This document shows positions 43,952 to 52,178 of a DNA stretch of 64,000 bases, piece by piece (the first letter of the stretch is position 1; every line of letters starts with the position of its first letter). This DNA is from Phytohabitans sp037414955 (GTDB lineage Bacteria > Actinomycetota > Actinomycetes > Mycobacteriales > Micromonosporaceae). A model generated the notes under the pieces. That model was not told the DNA's origin. It worked only from the letters and a program-made list of their open reading frames with translations, and searched no databases. The translations under genes and the position numbers were made by a program. The DNA is taken from positions 47,307 to 111,306 of the forward strand of contig JBBEWH010000019.1 of assembly GCA_037414955.1 (NCBI GenBank), in the 5' to 3' direction.

Positions 43952-44872
43952 CTACTTCTGCACCACGAGGAACGAGATGCCGCCCAACGGCACCCCCTGC
44001 TCGTGCTCGACGATGTGCACGACCTGGTACTCCCCGGGCGCCAGTGGCCCGACCGGCTTGGTCCGCACGTAGAACGGCACCCGCTTGCCAGCCGGCACGA
44101 ACAGGTCCAGGACGGGTCCGTCCTCACCCTTGGGCTCGGCGGCGAGGGTGACGTCGATGGCCGGCTGGCGCGCGAACCGGTACCCCTTGCGGCCCAGGTA
44201 GGCCAGCGTCTCCGCGGGCAGCGGGCCGCCGAAGCCCCAGCTGATCTGTACCTTCTTCGGCCGCTCCAGGTCGGCCTGGACCCAGGTCTGCACCAGATTC
44301 TCGTCCGGGGCCAGGATCACCGTCAGGTTCTTCTGGGCGACGTTCTGGTAGCTCGGTGGGTCGATCAGATTCGGGAGCGCCGGGTCGTCCGGCAGGCTCG
44401 CGGTCGCGATCAGGCACTCGTGGCCGCCGTTGACGGTCACCACGTTCCACGGCGTCGGGCACAGCACGTCCAGCGTGGCGCCGGCCGCGATGTCCAGCGT
44501 GGCGGTCCCGATGTGGTTGACGGTGCTGAAGTACATCGCCGTCGACGGGTCACCCCAGTAGTAGTTGACCGCCACATCGGACGCGTCCATCCGGCTGACG
44601 TTCTGGACCCGCGCCCACACCCACGCCTGCCCCCCGGAGAACGGCGACCCGGGCGGTCCGTTGGGGTTCGACCCCGGCACCACCCAGATGTCCGGGCTGT
44701 TCCACCAGTGTGGTGAACCGTCCCGGATCAGCAGGTCGGTCTGTCCCGAGACCAGTCGGAACGACGGTCGCTCCGCGCGCGACCCCAGACCGAGCGACCC
44801 GATGGCTGCCGCGCCGAGCGCGGCCCCGCCAGCCAGCTGGATCACGCCGCGCCTGGACACCTTGTCTTGCAT
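43952..44872 (-). CDS. Tat-exported beta-sandwich protein
   Basis: The 306-residue protein starts with a clear twin-arginine signal (KVSRRGVIQLAGGAALGAAA, ending near residue 30). The rest is Ig-like beta-sandwich: SPDIWVVPGSNPNGPPGSPF, WVWARVQNVSRMDASDVAV, which resembles CARDB-type repeats, and a second domain around VDLFVPAGKRVPFYV. No catalytic motif was seen. Together with the neighbouring subtilase, CHAT protease and sigma factor it probably forms one functional cluster, though its own role is unknown. The ATG at 44872 gives the complete signal peptide. Confidence 0.75.
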   Translation of the reverse strand: MQDKVSRRGVIQLAGGAALGAAAIGSLGLGSRAERPSFRLVSGQTDLLIRDGSPHWWNSPDIWVVPGSNPNGPPGSPFSGGQAWVWARVQNVSRMDASDVAVNYYWGDPSTAMYFSTVNHIGTATLDIAAGATLDVLCPTPWNVVTVNGGHECLIATASLPDDPALPNLIDPPSYQNVAQKNLTVILAPDENLVQTWVQADLERPKKVQISWGFGGPLPAETLAYLGRKGYRFARQPAIDVTLAAEPKGEDGPVLDLFVPAGKRVPFYVRTKPVGPLAPGEYQVVHIVEHEQGVPLGGISFLVVQK

Positions 44873-44940
44873 CGTGGCTCCCCTCATGCGATGGCCAGTC
44901 GCACTACAGAGCCCCGCCGTCGCCGGCAAATACATCCTCC

Positions 44941-45016
44941 GTTGATCGAGGAAGTTTCGTGGCTATCAGGTCATGACAAATCCGGACATCATAGCCACGA
45001 TATTTCCTCGATCAAC
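44941..45016. repeat. family B inverted repeat, copy B1
   Basis: A 76-bp element with 26-bp arms (GTTGATCGAGGAA...ATAGCCACGA outwards) and a 24-bp core. It lies 35 bp from the 3' end of the gene at 45051. A second copy with the core in the opposite orientation is at 52684-52759. Confidence 0.8.
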
Positions 45017-45050
45017 GACGAGAGGAGGCGTGGGGAGGGACGGGCAGGGT

Positions 45051-45872
45051 TCAGGCGGTGTGGGCGGTGCCGGGGCGGGCGGCCTCGTAGGGGCGGCCGC
45101 GGAGGCCGCCGGCCCGGCGGTAGGAGACCGACGCGGCCGGCACCGAGCCGTCCATGCCCATGGCGGCCCGGCGGACCGCTTCGCGCTGCGCCGCGAGCCG
45201 GCGTTGCTGCTCCCGCCGGGCCGCGGCCCGGCGGGCCTGCTCGCGGCGGACCTCCGCCTGCCGCGCGGCCAGCCATGCCGCGTGGCGGGCGTCCGCGCGC
45301 CGGCGCCGGCGCTCCTGCAGGGCGCGGTTGCGCAGGTGTACGACGTACGCGCCGAGCAGCGTGCCGGTGACCGAGACGCTGATCCAGAAGCCGGGACCGA
45401 CGACGATCACGCCGACCAGCTCCACGAGGTTGAGCAGGAACAGCGCGGCCAGGACCCGGCGGCGCCGGTAGACGGCGGGCGTGTGCCGGCGAGCCGGGGG
45501 GCGGCGGCGCGGGCGCCTGGTCGGGCGCGGCACCGCGCGGAGCCGGGCGGCGCGGCGGCCGGGCACGCCGGAGACGGGCGCGCCCGAAACCGGTGCTCCG
45601 GACACGGGGGCGCCGGAGACCGGGGCGCCCGACACCGGCGACTGTGGCGGCGGTGCACCAGCACGGAGAGTGATGACAAGAGTGCGGCCGGGCCGGATCG
45701 GCCGGGCCCCGGGCACGGTGCGGCGCCGACGGCGGCGCTCCAGCACCCGAGCCGTCGACTGCGCCCGCTCCGCCACCAGCCGCTCGGTGGCGTCGTACCG
45801 GCGGACCAGCGCCGGAGCGAGTGCGAGCAACCCGGCGGCGGCAAGGACGGCGAGGAGCACCGAGGTCGGCAC
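45051..45872 (-). CDS. glpR: divisome protein GlpR/SepX-like
   Basis: The 273-residue protein has an N-terminal helix (PTSVLLAVLAAAGLLALAP), a basic linker with five tandem APVSG units (about residues 78-105), and two adjacent membrane helices (about 147-190, LAALFLLNLVELVGVIVV then GFWISVSVTGTLLGAYVV). A long Arg/Ala helical tail follows. This architecture, and its place next to rimJ, glp and galU, matches GlpR/SepX. That protein works with the gephyrin-like Glp at the division site of actinobacteria. The GTG at 45872 follows GGGAGGG. The APVSG count differs from other family members and is probably variable. Confidence 0.8.
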   Translation of the reverse strand: MPTSVLLAVLAAAGLLALAPALVRRYDATERLVAERAQSTARVLERRRRRRTVPGARPIRPGRTLVITLRAGAPPPQSPVSGAPVSGAPVSGAPVSGAPVSGVPGRRAARLRAVPRPTRRPRRRPPARRHTPAVYRRRRVLAALFLLNLVELVGVIVVGPGFWISVSVTGTLLGAYVVHLRNRALQERRRRRADARHAAWLAARQAEVRREQARRAAARREQQRRLAAQREAVRRAAMGMDGSVPAASVSYRRAGGLRGRPYEAARPGTAHTA

Positions 45873-46000
45873 CCTCACCCCTCCCGTCACCCGATCGGCG
45901 ACCCGTCACAGCAGGTCACCGCTGTCCCTGTGGGCTTGAGGTTACGGGCGGTTCAGTGGGAAAATCGCGCGCCGCGCCGATGGCGCGCCACCGGCGAAGA

Positions 46001-46630
46001 TCACGACGAAGCAGCGCGGAGGCGGTGCCAGCGGGCCAGCAGGCCGCCGTCGACGGCGACCTCCTCACTGGTCAGCGCGTATCCGATGTGATCACGCCAC
46101 GCGCCGTCGATGTGCATGTAGCGCGGATGGTAGGCCTCTTCCCGGAAGCCCAGCTTCTCGACCACCCGCCGGGACGGCTTGTTCTCCGGCCGGATGTTGA
46201 CCTCGACCCGGTGCAGCCCGCCGGGGCCGAACGCGTGGTCGACGGCCAGCGCCATCGCGGTCGGGATCACGCCCTGGCCGGCCACCCGGGAGTCGACCCA
46301 GTAGCCCACGAACGCCGAGCAGAACGCCCGCCGCACGATCGTGCCGAGGTTGATGTGGCCGACCAGCCGGCCGTGCAGGCACACCGCGAACGGCATGCTC
46401 TCGCCCCGCCGGGCGGAGCGTTGCTGGTCGCGGAAGACGTAGCGGAACGCGCTCGGCGAGTTGACCTCCGCCCACGGGCCGGGCGGCGAGGACTCCCACG
46501 GCGCGAGCCAACGCTCGTTGGCGCGGCGCACCTCGGCCCAGGCAGCCGCGTCGGACCGCTTGTAGGGCCGCAGCGTCACCGGCCCGTCCACCAACGCGGC
46601 GGGCCAGCCGGGCGCGGACCAGAGGCTCAT
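46001..46630 (-). CDS. rimJ: RimJ-like GNAT N-acetyltransferase
   Basis: The 209-residue protein has the GNAT fold of RimJ/RimL: VTLRPYKRSDAAAWAEVRRA, FAVCLHGRLVGHINLGTI, YWVDSRVAGQGVIPTAMALA (the acetyl-CoA loop) and VEVNIRPENKPSRRVVEKLG with FREE. RimJ acetylates the N-terminus of ribosomal protein S5; whether this one does so is not shown. It overlaps the glp stop by ATGA, in the conserved actinobacterial order galU, glp, rimJ, glpR. Confidence 0.85.
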   Translation of the reverse strand: MSLWSAPGWPAALVDGPVTLRPYKRSDAAAWAEVRRANERWLAPWESSPPGPWAEVNSPSAFRYVFRDQQRSARRGESMPFAVCLHGRLVGHINLGTIVRRAFCSAFVGYWVDSRVAGQGVIPTAMALAVDHAFGPGGLHRVEVNIRPENKPSRRVVEKLGFREEAYHPRYMHIDGAWRDHIGYALTSEEVAVDGGLLARWHRLRAASS

Positions 46631-47910
46631 CGCCGGCGGTCCAGCAGCATGACATCCACTGTGGAGCCGGCGGTCGCGGTGGTCACCCGCTCGCCGAGCA
46701 CCAGCAGGCCGTTGGCCTCCGCCAGCCCGGACATCGTGTACGGCCCGCCGGGCAGCGGCTGCACCGTATAGCCGCCGCCGCGCCGCTCCGCCACGTGCGC
46801 GGGCCGGAACTCCCGCAGCCCCACCGGCGACGACACCGTCTCCAGCAGGTGGGCCCGCACGCTCGGCCGGAACACCGGCTCGGCACCGGCCAGCAGCTGG
46901 ATCGCGGGGCGGGCGAGCACCTCGAATCCGATCAGCGCGGCGGCGGGCTGACCGGGTAGACACACGATCGGCACCTCCTCACCACCGACCGTACCGAATC
47001 CGAGCGTGGTGCCGGGATACAGTGCCACCTCGCGGAACGTCACGGCACCATCGCGCCGGGAGAGGATGCGCCGCACCATGTCACCCGGGCCCTTGCCGGT
47101 GCCGCCGGTCGTGACGATGAGGTCGGCCCGCAACGTCTGGTCCTCGAGGAGCCCCCGCAGCCCCTCGGGATCGTCGTCGCAGATGCCGACCCGGTACGCG
47201 AGCGCGCCGGCCTCGACCGCCGCGGCGGTGAGCGCGTGCGAGTTCGCGTCGACCACCTGGCCCGGCTGGCTGGCCCGGCCCACGTCGACGAGCTCGTCAC
47301 CGGTCGCCACCACCACGACCCGCGGGCTGGAGCGCACCACCACGTGGCCCACCCCGGTCGCGGCGAACACCGCGACCAGGGCCGGCGAGATCGTCGTACC
47401 GCCGCGCGCCAGCACCGTGCCGGCGGGCAGCTCCTCGCCGGCGCGCCGCAAGCCGTACCCCCGTTTGGGGGCCTGGAAGATCTCCACCGCGGCCATGCCC
47501 TGGTCGGTCCACTCCACCGGCACCACGACGTCGGCGGCGGCGGGCAGCGGCGCGCCCGCCGCCACGGAGAAGCAGGTGCCCGGGGTGAGGCGGACCGGGC
47601 GCCAACTCGCGGCGCCCAGGTCACCGACCACATTGAGCCGTACCGCCCCCGGCCGGCCGCCGTCCAGCGACGCGGACGCGGCGGCGACGTCTTCCCACCG
47701 CGCCGCGTACCCGTCGACGGCGGCCTGGTCGAAGGCCGGATAGGCGTGCGGGGCGACCACGTCCTGGGCCAGCACGTTCCCGTACGCCTGGGTGATGTCG
47801 AGGTCGAGCGGTGGCAGCGCGCGGAGCCTGCGCAGCACGCTGCCCAGGTAGTCCGCGAGAGGCGTCAGCTCGTTGGAGGCGGCCGCCTCGGCATCGGCCG
47901 TGGACGTCAT
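46627..47910 (-). CDS. glp: gephyrin-like molybdotransferase Glp (MoeA family)
   Basis: The 427-residue protein is a MoeA-family enzyme: LDLDITQAYGNVLAQDVVAP, AFDQAAVDGYA (MoeA usually reads S/N-x-MDGYA), VATGDELVDVG, VVTTGGTGKGPGDMVR-like block (VTTGGTGKGPGDMVRRIL), and VCLPGQPAAALIGFEV. MoeA inserts molybdenum into molybdopterin. In actinobacteria the member in this neighbourhood, Glp, also acts in cell division with GlpR. The ATG at 47910 follows GGAGG by 7 bases. It sits between galU and rimJ, with the rimJ start overlapping its stop. Confidence 0.85.
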   Translation of the reverse strand: MTSTADAEAAASNELTPLADYLGSVLRRLRALPPLDLDITQAYGNVLAQDVVAPHAYPAFDQAAVDGYAARWEDVAAASASLDGGRPGAVRLNVVGDLGAASWRPVRLTPGTCFSVAAGAPLPAAADVVVPVEWTDQGMAAVEIFQAPKRGYGLRRAGEELPAGTVLARGGTTISPALVAVFAATGVGHVVVRSSPRVVVVATGDELVDVGRASQPGQVVDANSHALTAAAVEAGALAYRVGICDDDPEGLRGLLEDQTLRADLIVTTGGTGKGPGDMVRRILSRRDGAVTFREVALYPGTTLGFGTVGGEEVPIVCLPGQPAAALIGFEVLARPAIQLLAGAEPVFRPSVRAHLLETVSSPVGLREFRPAHVAERRGGGYTVQPLPGGPYTMSGLAEANGLLVLGERVTTATAGSTVDVMLLDRRR

Positions 47911-47976
47911 GTCACCGCCTCCGGTGGTCCGGGAAGGCGGCCGCAAGAGCGGGCCGGCAGAGGCACCACGTCGATG

Positions 47977-48924
47977 TCACGTCAGCGACCCCACAAAGGA
48001 GGACAGCCACGAGCGGAACTCGGGGCCCACGTCGTCGCGCTTGACCGCGAGCTGCACGACGGTCTGGAGGTAGCCCATCGGCACGCCGGTGTCGTAGCGG
48101 ATGCCGCGGTAGACGATGCCGTGCACCGGGGTGCCCTCGGCGAGCAGCAGCGCCATCGCGTCGGTGAGCTGGATCTCGCCGCCGCTGCCCGGCTTGGTGC
48201 GCTTGATCGCGTCGAAGATGTGGCCGGGCAGCACGTACCGCCCGATGACCGCGAGGTTGCTCGGCGCGTCGGCGGGGGCCGGCTTCTCCACCAGCCCGGT
48301 GACCCGGACCACCTCGCCGACGTCGCGCAGCGTGTCGTCGGCCGGCTCGACGGAGGCGATGCCGTACCGGCTGGTCTCCTCCGGTTCGACCTCCAGGAAC
48401 GCGAGCACGATGCCGCCGGTGCGGGCCTGCAGATCGATCATGGCGGGCAGCAGCGGGTCGGCTTCGTCGACGAACTCGTCGGCGAGCAGCACCGCGAACG
48501 GCTGGTCACCCACGTGCGACTCGGCGACGCCGACGGCGTGGCCGAGCCCGAGCGGCTCGCCCTGCCGGCAGGTGTAGATCTCGGCCAGCTCGCTGGGGCG
48601 ACGCACCGCGGCCAACCGTTTCGCGTCACCCTTCTCCTCGAGCCGGGACTCCAGATAGGGCTGGCGGTCGAAGTGGTCGACCATCGACGTCTTGCCGCGG
48701 CCGGTGACGAGCAGGACGTCCTTGACGCCGGCGGCGGCCGCCTCCTCCACGATGTACTGGAGGACCGGCCGGTCGACCACCGGCAGCAGCTCTTTGGGCA
48801 CCGCCTTGGTGGCGGGCAGGAAGCGGGTGGCGAGCCCGGCGGCCGGGATGACCGCCTTCACCGCCCGCTGCCCGGTGGGGGGGCGCGAGGTCGTCGTTGC
48901 TGGGATGGCAGAGTGCTCCGACAT
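47977..48924 (-). CDS. galU: UTP-glucose-1-phosphate uridylyltransferase
   Basis: The 315-residue protein has the GalU nucleotide-binding start KAVIPAAGLATRFLPATKAV, then PKELLPVVDRPVLQYIVEEA, LLADEFVDEADPLLPAMID, LVEKPAPADAPSNLAVIGRY and DAIKRTKPGSGGEIQLTDA. All family blocks are intact. It makes UDP-glucose for cell-envelope sugars and trehalose. About 14 extra residues precede the conserved start. It is first of the galU-glp-rimJ-glpR set on the minus strand. Confidence 0.9.
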   Translation of the reverse strand: MSEHSAIPATTTSRPPTGQRAVKAVIPAAGLATRFLPATKAVPKELLPVVDRPVLQYIVEEAAAAGVKDVLLVTGRGKTSMVDHFDRQPYLESRLEEKGDAKRLAAVRRPSELAEIYTCRQGEPLGLGHAVGVAESHVGDQPFAVLLADEFVDEADPLLPAMIDLQARTGGIVLAFLEVEPEETSRYGIASVEPADDTLRDVGEVVRVTGLVEKPAPADAPSNLAVIGRYVLPGHIFDAIKRTKPGSGGEIQLTDAMALLLAEGTPVHGIVYRGIRYDTGVPMGYLQTVVQLAVKRDDVGPEFRSWLSSFVGSLT

Positions 48925-48933
48925 GCCGCGAGA

Positions 48934-50991
48934 CTATCGGCCACGGCCCTGTCTCGGCGGAGGAGTCCCAGGTGACGCGCCGCCGGCCCGTGGAAGATCG
49001 TCGTCTGGCGGTGCCCCGCCAGCGGGTACCGAGAGCTCCAGCACCGGGGCCCGCTTGCCGGGCGCCGCGATCCGGTACCCGTCCCGGCCACCGGCCTTGG
49101 CCGCGTAGAGCGCGTCGTCGGCGGCGTCCAGCACCTGGGCGCCGGTGAACCCGTGGTCCGGATAGACGGCGATGCCGATCGAGACGGTGACGTCGATAGC
49201 GGCGTCCGGCCCGATCGGGATCGGTGAGCTGCGGACGGCCGCGCCCAGGCGCGCGGCGACCACCACCCCGCCGCGGGCGTCGGTCTCCGGCAGCAGCACG
49301 ACGAACTCCTCGCCGCCCTGCCGGAACGCCAGGTCCACCTCCCGCACCTCGGCCCGGATCCGCCGGGCGAACTCGGCCAGCACCGCGTCCCCGGCGGCGT
49401 GCCCGTGCGTGTCGTTGACCTCCTTGAAGCGGTCGAGGTCGAGCGCCAGCACGGTGAGCATCCGGCCGAACCGGCTGGCCCGTTCCACCTCCCGCCGCAT
49501 GGACTCCTTCAGGTACCGGTAGTTCCACAGCCCGGTGAGCGGGTCGGTCAGCGACAGCCGCTGCGCCTCCTCGTGCACCCGGACGTTGTCGACCGCCACC
49601 GCGGCCTGCCCGGCGAACGTGCGTAGCGTGACCAGGTCGGCGTCGTCGAACTCGTCGGAGCCCAGCCGGTCGTAGAGGGCCAGCACGCCCAGCGCGGGCG
49701 GCTCCACGTCGCCGACCGGTGCCGGGCGGCAGAACGGCACCGCGACGTAGGTGAGGCAGGTCGGCTCGTGCTCGGACAGCACCGGCCCGTCCCGGTCCAC
49801 CCGGCCCCGGCGCGGCTCGCCGGTCGCGGCCACCGTGCCGAGCAGCCCCCGCCCCAGCGGCACTCGCAGCTCCGCCCAGTCGCCGTCGAGCCCTTCGGCG
49901 CACTGCGGCACCAGCACGCCGCCCGCCGGGTCGAGCAGCAGCACCGCGCCGGCCCGCGCGCCGGTCGCGGCCCGCGCGGTCTCCAGCAGCACCTGGAGGA
50001 TGCGGTGCAGGTCGTGGGTGCTGGACAGGGTGTCGCCGAGCACGGCCAGGTGGCCGCGGAGCTGGTCCCGGCTGGCGGTCAGCGCCTGCACGTACGCCTG
50101 GGTCTCGCGGGTCATCCCGTTGAAGGTGGCGGCGAGCCGGCCCACCTCGTCCAGCGCGCGCACCGGCACCCGCGCGTCGAGATCGCCGCCGGCCACCCGG
50201 TCGGCCGCGCGGGCCAGCTCGGCGAGCGGCCGGGTGGTGCTGCGGGCCAGCCACCAGGCGGCGAGCACCGCGAACAGGCCGGCCAGGATGACCGCGCCGA
50301 CCAGCACCGCGTACCGGCCCTGCGGCTCGTCGCGCGGCACCGAGAGCACCAGCGGCAGCGGCTGGCCGGGGGCCGGGTCGAGGCGGCGCACGTACCGGCC
50401 GGCCGCGCTCTCGCTGACCGCCCCCGGCGGTACCCGATCAGCGGCCTGGAGCACGGCGGCGCGCGCGGCGGGCGACTCGGTGGTGTGCGTCGGGCCGCCG
50501 CGCAGGGTGACCGCCGCGCCGGTCGCGGCGGCGAGCCGTGCCACGAACGCGTCGTCGACGCGCGCCGCGGCCTCCACCGCGCCCACGACGGCACCGGCCG
50601 CGTCGCGCCGCTCCACCCGCACACCGACCGCCGGGAACGCGCCACCCGGCGTGGGCGCCGAGCAGTCCGCCCACGGCCGCGCGGGCGGGTCGGCCGTGCT
50701 GAACGCGTCCACCCGGACGGCGGCGGCGAGGCCGCGCGTGACCACCTGGTTAGCGGCGGCCGCGCGCTGCTCCGGGGTCGCGGGCAGCGCGACCGCGTCG
50801 GCGGCGGCGTAGAGCTGCCGGCACAGGGCACCCATCGAGGTGCCCGCGGTGGCCGCCGCGATGTCGAGCCGCTCCACGGACCGGTCCCGGCTCACCGCCG
50901 CGAACGTCGCGCCCACGAAGAACGCGCCGAGCAGCACCGGGCCGAGCACCACCGCGAGGAACGCGGTAGTCAACCGCCCGCGCAGCGTCAT
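48934..50991 (-). CDS. membrane diguanylate cyclase: sensor-HAMP-GAF-GGDEF
   Basis: The 685-residue protein has a membrane helix (about 8-32), an extracytoplasmic sensor region, a second helix (about 232-255) and a HAMP domain (RPLAELARAADRVAGGDLDA). A GAF domain follows (about 320-480) and then a GGDEF domain starting at LTDPLTGLWNYRYLKESM, with the active-site loop RQGGEEFVVLLPE. The GGEEF signature is intact, so it should make cyclic di-GMP. No EAL domain is present. The start codon lies close to the divergent FTHF cyclo-ligase gene (56 bp). The C-terminal 40 residues are a Pro/Gly-rich tail. Confidence 0.9.
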   Translation of the reverse strand: MTLRGRLTTAFLAVVLGPVLLGAFFVGATFAAVSRDRSVERLDIAAATAGTSMGALCRQLYAAADAVALPATPEQRAAAANQVVTRGLAAAVRVDAFSTADPPARPWADCSAPTPGGAFPAVGVRVERRDAAGAVVGAVEAAARVDDAFVARLAAATGAAVTLRGGPTHTTESPAARAAVLQAADRVPPGAVSESAAGRYVRRLDPAPGQPLPLVLSVPRDEPQGRYAVLVGAVILAGLFAVLAAWWLARSTTRPLAELARAADRVAGGDLDARVPVRALDEVGRLAATFNGMTRETQAYVQALTASRDQLRGHLAVLGDTLSSTHDLHRILQVLLETARAATGARAGAVLLLDPAGGVLVPQCAEGLDGDWAELRVPLGRGLLGTVAATGEPRRGRVDRDGPVLSEHEPTCLTYVAVPFCRPAPVGDVEPPALGVLALYDRLGSDEFDDADLVTLRTFAGQAAVAVDNVRVHEEAQRLSLTDPLTGLWNYRYLKESMRREVERASRFGRMLTVLALDLDRFKEVNDTHGHAAGDAVLAEFARRIRAEVREVDLAFRQGGEEFVVLLPETDARGGVVVAARLGAAVRSSPIPIGPDAAIDVTVSIGIAVYPDHGFTGAQVLDAADDALYAAKAGGRDGYRIAAPGKRAPVLELSVPAGGAPPDDDLPRAGGASPGTPPPRQGRGR

Positions 50992-51047
50992 GTCTGGGAT
51001 GCTGACACAGCGAACGGACGGTGTGCCGCTAACGGCGGGAGTGTTGC

Positions 51048-51629
51048 GTGCCGGATTTTTCAGGAAAAGAAGCGATGCGCGCCGCCCACCTGGCGCGCCG
51101 TCGCGCGCTGGCCGCGCCGTCGCGGGAGGAAGCCGCCAGGCTCGTGCTGGCGGAGCTGACCTCCCTGGTACGCCGGGCGGCGCCGGACTGCGTTGCCGGT
51201 TACGTGCCGGTCGGCGCCGAACCGGGCGGCCCGGGGCTCCCCGATGCGCTCGCCGCCGGCGGCCGGCTGCTGCTCCCGGTCCTGCTCCCCGACCTGGACC
51301 TGGACTGGGCCGAGTACGCCGGGCACGCCTCGCTCACGCCCAGCCCCCGCGGCCTGCGCGAGCCCAGCGGGCGCCGGCTCGGGCCCACCGCGATCGCCAC
51401 CGCGTCCCTGGTGGTCGTGCCGGCCGTGGCCGTCGACCGGCACGGGGTGCGGCTCGGCCGGGGCGGCGGCTCGTACGACCGCGCCCTCGCCCGGGTGACG
51501 CCCGGCGTGCCGACCGTGGCACTGCTGCACGACGGCGAGTTGGTCGACGAACTGCCCACCGAACCGCACGACCGCCGGGTGAGCGCGGTGATCACTCCGG
51601 GTGACGGTTTGGTGATGTTGCCCGCGTGA
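51048..51629 (+). CDS. 5-formyltetrahydrofolate cyclo-ligase
   Basis: The 193-residue protein matches the family of YgfA/MTHFS: AAHLARRRALAAPSREEAAR at the start, the substrate segment VAGYVPVGAEPGGPGLPDAL, and the nucleotide loop VRLGRGGGSYDRALAR. It converts 5-formyl-THF to 5,10-methenyl-THF with ATP. The GTG at 51048 follows GGGAG by 6 bases. Its place between galU and the FmdB-type gene matches mycobacterial gene order. Confidence 0.88.
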   Translation: MPDFSGKEAMRAAHLARRRALAAPSREEAARLVLAELTSLVRRAAPDCVAGYVPVGAEPGGPGLPDALAAGGRLLLPVLLPDLDLDWAEYAGHASLTPSPRGLREPSGRRLGPTAIATASLVVVPAVAVDRHGVRLGRGGGSYDRALARVTPGVPTVALLHDGELVDELPTEPHDRRVSAVITPGDGLVMLPA

Positions 51630-51660
51630 ACTGGACGGCGGGGTGATCGTTGTCGCACTA

Positions 51661-51687
51661 TTGGCACTCGGAGAGGTCGAGTGCCAG
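51661..51687 (+). promoter_or_regulatory. CIRCE operator (HrcA site)
   Basis: TTGGCACTC, 9 spacer bases, GAGTGCCAG. This matches the CIRCE consensus TTAGCACTC-N9-GAGTGCTAA closely. It is 33 bp upstream of the FmdB/Ruc-like start at 51720, predicting heat-shock control by HrcA. Confidence 0.8.
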
Positions 51688-51719
51688 TCTGTGGTCTCTG
51701 TGTCGTCTTGGAGGATCCC

Positions 51720-52073
51720 GTGCCCACCTACCAGTACGCCTGCACCACGTGCGGCCACCAGCTCGAGGCGGTGCAGTCCTTCGCCGACGAGCCGCTGACC
51801 GAGTGCCCGGCGTGCGAGGGCCGGCTGCGCAAGCTGTTCGGCTCGGTCGGAGTCGTGTTCAAGGGCTCCGGCTTCTACCGCACCGACTCGCGCGCGTCTT
51901 CGTCCGCGCCCTCGGGGTCCGGGTCGTCGTCCGGTTCGTCCTCGTCCTCCTCGTCGTCGGACTCCTCGTCGTCTTCGTCGTCGTCCTCGTCCGGGTCGTC
52001 CTCCTCGTCGGACGCGAAGTCGTCGTCTTCGTCCTCGAGCGGCAAGCCGGCCGCGTCGTCGGCCGCCGCATAG
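51720..52073 (+). CDS. FmdB-family zinc-ribbon protein, Ruc-like chaperone
   Basis: The 117-residue protein begins PTYQYACTTCGHQLEAVQSF and has CPAC near residue 29, the two CxxC pairs of the FmdB zinc ribbon. Then comes KLFGSVGVVFKGSGFYRTDS, and a C-terminal tail of about 50 residues that is almost only Ser with Gly, Asp and Lys. This architecture and gene neighbourhood match M. tuberculosis Rv0991c (Ruc), described as a redox-regulated chaperone whose disordered tail is needed for function. The GTG at 51720 follows GGAGG. The CIRCE site upstream fits a proteostasis role. Confidence 0.8.
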   Translation: MPTYQYACTTCGHQLEAVQSFADEPLTECPACEGRLRKLFGSVGVVFKGSGFYRTDSRASSSAPSGSGSSSGSSSSSSSSDSSSSSSSSSSGSSSSSDAKSSSSSSSGKPAASSAAA

Positions 52074-52097
52074 CAGATCCACTCCCGCCCGCGGGAG

Positions 52098-52125
52098 TTA
52101 TCCACAGGGCCGCCGGTTATCCACA
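52098..52125. other. two consensus DnaA boxes
   Basis: TTATCCACA occurs at 52098-52106 and again at 52117-52125, in the same orientation, 19 bp apart. They lie in the gap between the FmdB-type gene and the next gene. Confidence 0.6.
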
Positions 52126-52178
52126 GGCGGGCGGACAACGCTCCCACCCGGGCCCGGCGGCGCCTACCCTTCCGCCCC

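Noticed and set aside
48626..50254. 542-aa minus-strand frame and 463-aa plus-strand frame around the GGDEF gene
   Set aside because: Both are shadows of the GGDEF and galU genes; their sequences are Arg/Gly/Pro-rich with no domains.
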